Positions 1 through 6,073 of a stretch of DNA of 13,693 nt are shown here, piece by piece. The position numbers and the translations under genes were made by a program. The DNA is taken from assembly GCA_019244945.1 (NCBI GenBank), contig JAFASD010000033.1:1-13693 (forward strand), written 5' to 3'. Numbering within the stretch: the first letter of the stretch is position 1; each line of letters opens with the position of its first letter. The DNA is from Acidobacteriaceae bacterium. GTDB lineage: Bacteria > Acidobacteriota > Terriglobia > Bryobacterales > Bryobacteraceae. The notes beneath the pieces are model-generated. The model worked only from the letters and a program-made list of their open reading frames with translations. It was not told the origin of the DNA and did not search any database.

Positions 1-197
1 TTTTATGTACATGTCTGAATGGAGTGGAGGCGGACAGCTTCGTCCAGGAATACAGGTTCGTTCGAGATACTGGAATTTTCAGAATACCAGAAGGGGCATC
101 AGCAGATTGATGTGCGTTCCTGCGGTCGCGGACGCATGGGCCATAACGTGGGGAGCGCCCTTTCATTGTGCTTAGGGGCAATGCTGCACAATGGGCT

Positions 198-202
198 AAG
201 GA
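198..202 (+). promoter_or_regulatory. Ribosome binding site fixing the start of the DUF433 gene
   Basis: The sequence AAGGA lies 7 bases before the ATG at 210. The longer in-frame reading from the GTG at 168 has no comparable site, and its extra 14 residues do not look like part of the DUF433 domain. I therefore place the start at 210. Confidence 0.55.
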
Positions 203-209
203 AGCGAAA

Positions 210-449
210 ATGCGGGCAGCTCATGGCTCACTCTTAGAGCGGATCACGGTCGATCCTGACGTGAGGTTCGGCAAACCGTGCATTCGCGGCCACCGAATCA
301 CCGTTCAGCAAATTCTCGAGTGGCTTTCCGGTAGCGCATCCCAGGCTCAAATCCTGGCCGACTACCCTCAACTCGAACCGGATGACTTCCTTGCTGTCTA
401 CGCATATGCCGCCCAATTGACAGGCGGGACTAAAGTTTCTAGGGGATGA
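210..449 (+). CDS. DUF433 family protein, probable antitoxin
   Basis: A 79-residue protein, nearly all of it a DUF433 domain. The characteristic opening ITVDPDVRFGKPCIRGHRI is at about residues 11-29, followed by a helical segment (ILEWLSGSASQAQILADYP) and the usual acidic stretch LEPDDFLAVYAYAA. DUF433 proteins are small winged-helix-like proteins usually encoded directly before a PIN-like nuclease and are regarded as antitoxins. Here the stop codon overlaps the start of the next gene in an ATGA arrangement (446-449), which implies translational coupling. By analogy it would bind and neutralise the downstream toxin and perhaps repress its own promoter. A GTG at 168 would add 14 residues, but the better ribosome binding site favours 210. 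The domain call is strong; the antitoxin role is inferred from family and context. Confidence 0.85.
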   Translation: MRAAHGSLLERITVDPDVRFGKPCIRGHRITVQQILEWLSGSASQAQILADYPQLEPDDFLAVYAYAAQLTGGTKVSRG

Positions 450-775
450 AGTTCCTCTTTGACGAAAGCCTGTCACCGCGGCTGGTGTCGTTATTACGCG
501 ACCTGTTCCCGGAATCGCAGAGTGCGCTTCGAAATGGGCTTGCGCGTTTTGGCGATCGGAGAATTCTGGAATGCGCCGCTGCTCATAACTTCGTTCTGGT
601 CTCGACGGACGGCGACTTTGAACGTCTGCTGAAGCACTTCCCGAGCGCCAAGATCGTGATTCTTCGTTCGTGCGATTATCCAACAGAGATCGCGGCTGAC
701 GTACTTCGGCGTAATGCGATTCGTATCGCTGAACTGTCCACTTCGCACGGTCAAATGATCATTCTCGAGCGATAA
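446..775 (+). CDS. DUF5615 family PIN-like toxin
   Basis: A 109-residue protein matching the small PIN-like DUF5615 family (related to Mut7-C). It opens with MKFLFDESLSPRL, where D6 and E7 are the first acidic cluster of the expected metal site. The middle has GDRRILECAAAHNFVLVST with D37, and then D55 and D57 in STDGDFERLL, the hallmark TxDxDF-like motif. In this family these acidic residues are expected to bind Mg or Mn for RNA cleavage. The start overlaps the DUF433 stop by four bases, as is common for such pairs. All visible key residues are present, so the gene looks intact. Nuclease activity and toxicity are inferred from the family and not shown by the sequence. Confidence 0.85.
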   Translation: MKFLFDESLSPRLVSLLRDLFPESQSALRNGLARFGDRRILECAAAHNFVLVSTDGDFERLLKHFPSAKIVILRSCDYPTEIAADVLRRNAIRIAELSTSHGQMIILER

Positions 776-925
776 TTCTCGCCCCAAAATCTTCGGGGGG
801 GCAAATGCATGCGCATATTTCGCTACAAAGTGGTCGACGCAGTTGGCACGGCGACGCAACCCGCCCCCGACCGCCCGGGCCCAGTAATTCCCACATTCCA
901 GTTAAACTGAAAGTGCAGTCCCGCT

Positions 926-3745
926 ATGCTCGAAGCCACCCTCGCCAAGGTTTTTGGCACGAAACACGATCGAGAGATCAAAAAAATACGCCCGATCGTC
1001 GCCGCCATTAACGACCTCGAGCCAGAGCTGCAAAAACTTTCCGAAGCGGAATTAGCCTCCAAAACCCAGGATTTCAAAGAGCGCGTCGCCAACGGCGCAT
1101 CTCTCGATGACGTTCTCATCGAGGCCTTTGCCGTATGCCGCGAAGCCGGCCGCCGCGTACTCAACATGCGCCACTTCGATGTCCAGCTCATCGGCGGCGT
1201 GGTGTTGCATCGCGGGCGAATCGCCGAAATGAAGACCGGCGAAGGAAAGACCCTGGTCGCCACCTTACCGAGCTATCTGAACGCGCTCGCAGGCAAAGGT
1301 GTTCACATCGTCACCGTCAATGATTACCTGGCCCGCCGCGACTCAGAATGGATGGGGCGCATGCATCGCTCTCTCGGACTGACGGTCGGAACCATCGTTC
1401 ACGATCTCGACGACCGCGAGCGCCGCGAAGCCTACAACTCCGATATCACTTACGGCACCAACAACGAGTTTGGGTTCGACTACCTGCGCGACAACATGAA
1501 ATTCCGCCTGGAGGATTACACTCAGCGCGAATTCAATTTCGCGATCGTGGACGAAGTCGATTCCATCTTGATCGACGAGGCCCGCACGCCGCTGATCATC
1601 GCCGGACCGAGCGAAGAATCTACCGACAAGTATTACCGCGTCAACCGCATCATCCCGTATCTCGAACGGGGCGAAGTGATCGAAGGTAAGGAGCCGGGCC
1701 AATCATACACCACGGGCGACTTCACCGTCGACGAGAAACACCGAACAGTCGCGCTCACCGAAGAGGGCGTGCTGAAAGTCGAGAAATTGCTCAACACCGG
1801 CAATCTCTACGACCCCGCCAATATTGAGATGAACCATCATGTGCAGCAGGGCTTGCGCGCGCACATTCTCTATCAGCGGGATCGTGATTACGTGGTGCAA
1901 GAAGGCCAGGTCATCATCGTCGACGAGTTTACGGGTCGGCTCATGCCGGGCCGCCGCTGGAGCGATGGCCTCCACCAGGCCGTCGAGGCGAAGGAAAACG
2001 TGAAGATCGAGCGGGAGACGCAAACTCTCGCGACCGTCACTTTCCAGAACTTTTTCCGCATGTACAAGAAGCTCGCTGGAATGACCGGTACCGCCGATAC
2101 GGAAGCGGCTGAGTTCAGCAAGATCTACAACCTCGACGTCACCGTCATTCCGACCAACCGGCCTCTGATTCGCCTCGAAAATGCCGACGTCGTTTATCGC
2201 ACGGAAGATGAAAAGTTTCGCAACGCAGCAAAAGAGATCAAAGCTCTCAATGAGAAAGGCCAACCTGTTCTCGTCGGCACCATCTCGGTTGAGAAATCCG
2301 AAAGACTGTCGGGCGTTCTAAAGCGGATGGGAATCCGCCACGAGGTGCTGAACGCCAAGAATCACGAGCGTGAAGCACACATCGTCGCGCAAGCCGGACG
2401 CAGGGGAGCGGTCACGGTGTCGACTAACATGGCTGGCCGAGGAACAGACATTCTGCTGGGCGGCAACCCGGATGTCCTGCTCGAGGAGCGCCTGAAGAAG
2501 CTCGGTAAATCCCCCGAACTGCTTCCACCGGGCGAGCTCGATCTTATGAAAGAGCAAATCAAGCGGGACATTCAAGCCGAGCACGATGACGTAGTTTCGC
2601 TCGGGGGCTTGCACATCCTCGGCACAGAACGGCATGAATCGCGCCGCATCGATAACCAATTACGAGGTCGCGCGGGCCGGCAAGGCGATCCGGGAAGCTC
2701 CCGGTTTTATCTGTCCCTGCAGGACGATTTGCTCCGGATCTTCGGCGGCCAGCGTATGCAAAATCTCATGCTTCGTCTGGGCATGGAAGAAGATGTGCCA
2801 ATCGAATCCAAGCTCATCACCAAGCGAATTGCCGCCGCTCAGAAAGCCGTCGAAGCTCAACACTTCGCTTCCCGTAAGCACGTCCTCGAATACGACGACG
2901 TGATGAACAAGCAACGTCAGGCCATCTATTCCATGCGCCGGCAGTTGCTCGAAGGCGAGAACCAGAAAGAACGCATCCTCGAAATTGTTACCGGCATCAT
3001 CGGAAGCTTCATCGATCAGTTTTGTCCGGAATCGTCCCGCTACGATGAATACGATTTGGTCGGCCTTCAAACAGCCGTTTTGAATCAGTTCGGGGCAAAG
3101 CTCGATTTGGGCGAATTGACCGGATTGAGCCGCCGCGACGTCGAGCAGAAGATCACCGATTTCTTGCAGGAGCGCTACGACGAAAAAGAGCGCATGATCG
3201 GCCAGGACAATATGCGTCAGGCCGAGCGCATCATTATGCTCAACGTCGTTGACAACCAGTGGAAAGACCATCTGTTGTCAATGGACCACCTGAAGGAGGG
3301 AATCGGGCTTCGCGGCTACGGTCAGAAGGATCCGTTGATCGAGTACAAGAAAGAGTCCTTCACAATGTTCCAGGAGATGATGGACCGGATCGAAGACGAA
3401 ACCATCAAATTTTTGTATTTCATGCGCATCGAAAGCGGAATGGGACCGGTTCCCCTCCCCTATCCGGAAGCCGAGGAAGAATCGGAAGACGAAGAAAGCC
3501 TTGCGGAACCTTCAGTGGCTCAGCTCGAGGCGCAACAACGTGAAGCTCAGCAATCCGTCCTCGACCTTACGCGAAATATCCAGAGGAAGAAAGACCGGGA
3601 ATTGGCCGAGCTCCAGTTCACCGGTGCGGATGGGAATGGCGCACAGCCTAAGCCGGTAAACAAAGCCACTAAGGTTGGTCGTAACGAGCTCTGCCCCTGC
3701 GGAAGCGGAAAGAAGTACAAAAAATGCCACGGTGCTGCAGCCTGA
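926..3745 (+). CDS. secA: Protein translocase subunit SecA
   Basis: A 939-residue SecA, the ATPase that pushes unfolded preproteins through the SecYEG channel in the cytoplasmic membrane. Visible in order: the N-terminal segment with the phosphate-binding loop MKTGEGKT (102-109), DYLRDNM (185-191), the DEVD Walker B motif (209-212) with IDEARTPL just after, and the preprotein cross-linking domain (about 225-375) ending at VTFQNFFRMY. The second ATPase domain contains NMAGRGTDI (501-509) and QLRGRAGRQGDPGSSRFY (578-595). The helical scaffold and wing follow, then an acidic Glu/Ser linker, a basic segment and a C-terminal zinc-binding SEC-C motif with C923, C925, C934 and H935, normally the SecB/ribosome contact. 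It looks complete, with length in the normal range. The ribosome binding site before 926 is weak, but the protein begins as SecA proteins usually do. The last 22 bases overlap the next gene. Confidence 0.98.
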   Translation: MLEATLAKVFGTKHDREIKKIRPIVAAINDLEPELQKLSEAELASKTQDFKERVANGASLDDVLIEAFAVCREAGRRVLNMRHFDVQLIGGVVLHRGRIAEMKTGEGKTLVATLPSYLNALAGKGVHIVTVNDYLARRDSEWMGRMHRSLGLTVGTIVHDLDDRERREAYNSDITYGTNNEFGFDYLRDNMKFRLEDYTQREFNFAIVDEVDSILIDEARTPLIIAGPSEESTDKYYRVNRIIPYLERGEVIEGKEPGQSYTTGDFTVDEKHRTVALTEEGVLKVEKLLNTGNLYDPANIEMNHHVQQGLRAHILYQRDRDYVVQEGQVIIVDEFTGRLMPGRRWSDGLHQAVEAKENVKIERETQTLATVTFQNFFRMYKKLAGMTGTADTEAAEFSKIYNLDVTVIPTNRPLIRLENADVVYRTEDEKFRNAAKEIKALNEKGQPVLVGTISVEKSERLSGVLKRMGIRHEVLNAKNHEREAHIVAQAGRRGAVTVSTNMAGRGTDILLGGNPDVLLEERLKKLGKSPELLPPGELDLMKEQIKRDIQAEHDDVVSLGGLHILGTERHESRRIDNQLRGRAGRQGDPGSSRFYLSLQDDLLRIFGGQRMQNLMLRLGMEEDVPIESKLITKRIAAAQKAVEAQHFASRKHVLEYDDVMNKQRQAIYSMRRQLLEGENQKERILEIVTGIIGSFIDQFCPESSRYDEYDLVGLQTAVLNQFGAKLDLGELTGLSRRDVEQKITDFLQERYDEKERMIGQDNMRQAERIIMLNVVDNQWKDHLLSMDHLKEGIGLRGYGQKDPLIEYKKESFTMFQEMMDRIEDETIKFLYFMRIESGMGPVPLPYPEAEEESEDEESLAEPSVAQLEAQQREAQQSVLDLTRNIQRKKDRELAELQFTGADGNGAQPKPVNKATKVGRNELCPCGSGKKYKKCHGAAA

Positions 3746-4641
3746 TCTTAACGGGTGCTCTGTTGAGTAGCTCACTTTTAGCAGACGACGCTGCTATCTG
3801 GCGCGAGTATGGCCTGGTTCATACGGAAACCGGCAGCTTAGGAAAATTCCGAGTCGTCATCCACCAGATGAAAGACCCCACCGGGGCTTTGGCCGCCTGG
3901 GAATGGCTTCGTTCCGCAAAAGGACGGGTTTGCGACCTGGCTTCGTTTTGTACAGAGGACGTCAGTCAAACTGTTGTCTCGGATGACAACTATGTCATCG
4001 AAGTGCAAGGCGGGGTTCCGACCAGAGCCCAGGTAGATGCGCTGTTTGACAGGCTTACCAATAAGCGAAACAGTTCGCTTCCGGCCATTCTCAGCTATCT
4101 TCCAAGGCAAGGTTTAATTGCAGATTCAGCAAGATACGTGCTTGGACCAGTCTCCATGCAGGCGTTTGCCCCCGAACTCGCCAGCACAAAGCCCGGGTTT
4201 GATGAGGGCGCGGAAGCTCAAGTCTCGGATTACAAAATCAACGAGAACCAGCCGCCAGTTCGTTTGGCAATTTTCTATTACGCCACGCCAGAAATGGCGC
4301 GAGCCCATGCAGCTCGGTTCAAGCGCGTGTCCGGCGCGCACGTAAAACGCTCAGGTGTGCTGGTCGCCGTTGTGTTCCGAGCTGCCACAGACGAGCAGGC
4401 CGACACGCTTCTCAGCCGGATCCAATACGAGGCTAAGATTACGTGGAATGATGTCCCCCCACCCAGCCCTATTAAGCCTCTGTACCAACTCCTACTCAAT
4501 ATCATGTATTTGAGTATTATTCTCTCGACGCTTTGTCTTCTTGCGGGGCTGATTTACGCCGGAATGAGAATTTATCGGCGTCGCTACGGCCACCTCGAGG
4601 CAGATGAGTCGATGACCACTCTGCACCTCACGAGCGAGTAG
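3724..4641 (+). CDS. Exported, C-terminally membrane-anchored protein, possibly DUF6599-like
   Basis: A 305-residue protein of unknown function. Residues 1-20 form a signal peptide (MPRCCSLILTGALLSSSLLA) with likely cleavage before DD. A soluble region of about 230 residues follows, with recurring Y/F-rich strands such as LAIFYYATPEMARAHA and GVLVAVVFRAA. One strong hydrophobic helix (about 256-281) comes next, then a basic stop-transfer segment RIYRRRYGH and a short tail. The body would thus face the periplasm, with the tail in the cytoplasm. It resembles acidobacterial DUF6599-type proteins, but that match is from memory and uncertain. The start lies inside the SEC-C coding region of secA, 22 bases before the secA stop, behind the purine-rich run AAAGAAG, so translation is probably coupled to secA. 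No in-frame alternative retains the signal peptide. Confidence 0.75.
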   Translation: MPRCCSLILTGALLSSSLLADDAAIWREYGLVHTETGSLGKFRVVIHQMKDPTGALAAWEWLRSAKGRVCDLASFCTEDVSQTVVSDDNYVIEVQGGVPTRAQVDALFDRLTNKRNSSLPAILSYLPRQGLIADSARYVLGPVSMQAFAPELASTKPGFDEGAEAQVSDYKINENQPPVRLAIFYYATPEMARAHAARFKRVSGAHVKRSGVLVAVVFRAATDEQADTLLSRIQYEAKITWNDVPPPSPIKPLYQLLLNIMYLSIILSTLCLLAGLIYAGMRIYRRRYGHLEADESMTTLHLTSE

Positions 4642-4807
4642 TTCCAGTTCTTGTAAGCGAAAGATAACTCGTTATTTAGCGTGACGGAAATCGGTTTTTC
4701 CACGGCCAAAACGCAGCTTTCGCACAGCCTCTGGAAAAACATGTTACCCGGTAAATGATTGGAACTCTGCAACTTACCGCTCGTCCGCAGATTGCGGAAA
4801 AATGCCC

Positions 4808-4836
4808 TTGACTTCACCCCCCGCTGGCCCTACACT
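4808..4836 (+). promoter_or_regulatory. Sigma70-type promoter in front of the candidate small RNA
   Basis: A -35 box TTGACT (4808-4813) and a -10 box TACACT (4831-4836) are separated by exactly 17 bases. That is 5 of 6 and 4 of 6 matches to the TTGACA/TATAAT consensus. The expected start of transcription is near A4843. No plus-strand protein gene lies downstream before the terminator at 4931-4969, so its product would be a short RNA. A chance match is possible, but spacing and position argue for function. Confidence 0.5.
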
Positions 4837-4842
4837 CCAATC

Positions 4843-4969
4843 ACAAACAGGTTTTGGCGGTTGCGATACCGTCGAATCTGGTTCTCCCATCAAACGTAAC
4901 CTCTGGTGCGCCAGAGTCCTGAAAGACAGGAAAGAAAATGCTCATTCGGCTGAATGAGCATTTTCTTTT
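4843..4969 (+). ncRNA. Candidate structured small RNA, about 127 nt
   Basis: Four hairpins follow one another between the promoter and the terminator. Hairpin 1: CAGGTT (4848-4853) pairs with AATCTG (4875-4880) and, inside it, GGCGGT (4856-4861) pairs with ACCGTC (4868-4873), one G-U pair in each stem. Hairpin 2: CTCTGG (4901-4906) with CCAGAG (4911-4916) around TGCG. Hairpin 3: TCCTG (4917-4921) with CAGGA (4927-4931) around AAAGA. Hairpin 4 is the terminator. A pyrimidine-rich linker, TTCTCCC (4882-4888), stays unpaired between hairpins 1 and 2 and could touch purine-rich ribosome binding sites. It matches no RNA family I recognise; it is not a tRNA, a tmRNA or an SRP RNA with the usual GGAA-capped domain IV. 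The alternative is that only the terminator is functional. Confidence 0.42.
4931..4969. terminator. Strong bidirectional intrinsic terminator
   Basis: A perfect 14-base-pair stem, GAAAATGCTCATTC (4934-4947) with GAATGAGCATTTTC (4952-4965), closes on the tetraloop GGCT. Flanking AAA (4931-4933) and TTT (4966-4968) extend it to 17 pairs. On the plus strand the stem runs into CTTTT. On the minus strand it is followed by a T-rich run (TTTTCTTTCC), so it can stop transcription from both sides. It lies 27 bases beyond the stop codon of the minus-strand gene ending at 4996 and would also end the candidate small RNA. If the AAA/TTT extension forms, it competes with the last base of hairpin 3. Confidence 0.88.
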
Positions 4970-4995
4970 GGGTGCCGACCGGTTAAGGCTGGCGC

Positions 4996-5997
4996 TTAGC
5001 GTTTTTCAGTGATCTTGATTGGGCTGGCAAGGTGGAAGGTGAGGCGCGCGCCGATCGGAATAACCACGGCTTTTTGGTTCATTCCTGCACTTTCGCTCTC
5101 CTCATTCCGGTCGTATCCTTCACCGACACCTGCGCCTTTGGCGGCGCCCGAAACGGCTCCGACCGCCGCGCCATACGCCGCCCCGATCGCTACTTTGGGC
5201 GCATCCTTCAGCCTTACTTTCTTCCCCATGGCGTTCCAGGGACTCGTCTCAATTCGAATCAGTTGGCCGTCTTTCGTCGTGACCTCCGTTAACACCAGAG
5301 TCAAATCGGAGGCGCTTCCGAGCAGCCGCGCTTTCTGCGCATTCACAACTTTTCCCAGCACGGTTGCTCCCTGATCGGCTAGGGTGAACCCGTTCACAAC
5401 GAGCGGTGTATCGAGAGTGCCTCGGAAGACATCGCCTTCGCGATTGCGATCACTCGACAGAATCTCTCGAAGCTGTACGATCAAAGCCGTTCCGGGTTGT
5501 AAAGTCGCCGTATAGGGCGGCGGCGCAGCAGCCCCATCTGCGGCTGCAGTGTCCGGCAAGCTTTGCGGTGGGGCAGACTGCGTTATTTGCGAGACGACCG
5601 GCGCCGGTTCCAGGACGGCGGGTTTAGGGATGGTGGGGGGCGGACTCTGAAAGGCTTCTAGCGGAGCCGTCCGATGCTCCGGCGCTTCCCCCACTTCAGA
5701 TGGTGAATTCTGGTCCAGCGGCTCCGAGTCCTGTACCGAAGCAATCGTTCTCGAGGGAGTCCTTCGGCTTTGGTCGCTCCTAGGAACGGGCATCGCTGCA
5801 GGCGCGTTAGTTTCGGGTGGTCGCGCTTGCTCACTAGCGGGCTGCCCTGCAATCGGGGCGCTTTGAACAGCTTGAATGGGATAACGCGCTTCCCTGGTCC
5901 TCGAGTAGATCAGGGCTCCGCCGAGAACCACGATTACTGCAGCCAGAAAGACGCTGACTACCTTGATAACGCTGGATGGATTGAAATGCGGTTCCAT
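4996..5997 (-). CDS. Membrane-anchored proline-rich protein with glycine zipper
   Basis: A 333-residue protein of unknown function. It has a short cytoplasmic N-terminus, one membrane helix (about 11-31, VVSVFLAAVIVVLGGALIY), a long Pro/Ala/Ser/Glu-rich linker (about 40-163) and a folded C-terminal domain (about 164-333). That domain begins LQPGTALIVQLREILSSD and continues with GDVFRGTLDTPLVVNGF and DQGATVLGKVV, a beta-rich pattern recalling the C-terminal barrel of TrbI/VirB10 proteins. A glycine zipper (about 270-294, AIGAAYGAAVGAVSGAAKGAG) interrupts it before the last strands. The linker is long enough to cross much of the periplasm, so it probably links the inner membrane to the wall or outer membrane. 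It starts 76 bases after the ADOP permease stop on the same strand, possibly one transcript. The start is supported by the membrane helix; the ribosome binding site is weak. No conjugation genes are near, so a secretion-channel role is not supported. Confidence 0.75.
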   Translation of the reverse strand: MEPHFNPSSVIKVVSVFLAAVIVVLGGALIYSRTREARYPIQAVQSAPIAGQPASEQARPPETNAPAAMPVPRSDQSRRTPSRTIASVQDSEPLDQNSPSEVGEAPEHRTAPLEAFQSPPPTIPKPAVLEPAPVVSQITQSAPPQSLPDTAAADGAAAPPPYTATLQPGTALIVQLREILSSDRNREGDVFRGTLDTPLVVNGFTLADQGATVLGKVVNAQKARLLGSASDLTLVLTEVTTKDGQLIRIETSPWNAMGKKVRLKDAPKVAIGAAYGAAVGAVSGAAKGAGVGEGYDRNEESESAGMNQKAVVIPIGARLTFHLASPIKITEKR

Positions 5998-6073
5998 CTA
6001 CTTAATGGACCACCGCACTCGCAATTAATGTTTCAGCGCGAAGGACGAATAAAGTTTGTTTGAGTGACGCCGC

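Larger units (their letters stand above)
4642..4995. other. Non-coding interval between convergent genes
   Basis: This 354-base stretch separates the plus-strand gene ending at 4641 from the minus-strand gene ending at 4996. I see no credible protein gene in it. Bases 4642-4807 hold only short palindromes, for example TCCGCA-gat-TGCGGA at 4784-4798, and no clear terminator for the plus-strand gene. From 4808 on there is a promoter, four hairpins in a row and a strong terminator, described separately. Confidence 0.7.

Noticed and set aside
19..237. A 72-codon plus-strand frame at the left edge
   Set aside because: Its protein has no recognisable pattern, lacks a convincing ribosome binding site, and overlaps the better supported DUF433 gene in another frame.
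234..683. A 149-codon minus-strand frame across the toxin-antitoxin pair
   Set aside because: It is antisense to two recognisable domain genes, and its product looks like random composition.
781..802. Hairpin GCCCC/GGGGC after the toxin gene as a terminator
   Set aside because: The stem has only five pairs with a 12-base loop and no T-run follows it, so it may be chance.
2660..3271. A 203-codon minus-strand frame inside secA
   Set aside because: secA is certain on the other strand; long antisense frames are expected in GC-rich coding DNA.
4996..5997. Conjugation or type IV secretion component
   Set aside because: Only the C-terminal pattern resembles TrbI/VirB10. None of the usual partner genes are present, and the glycine zipper is not typical.
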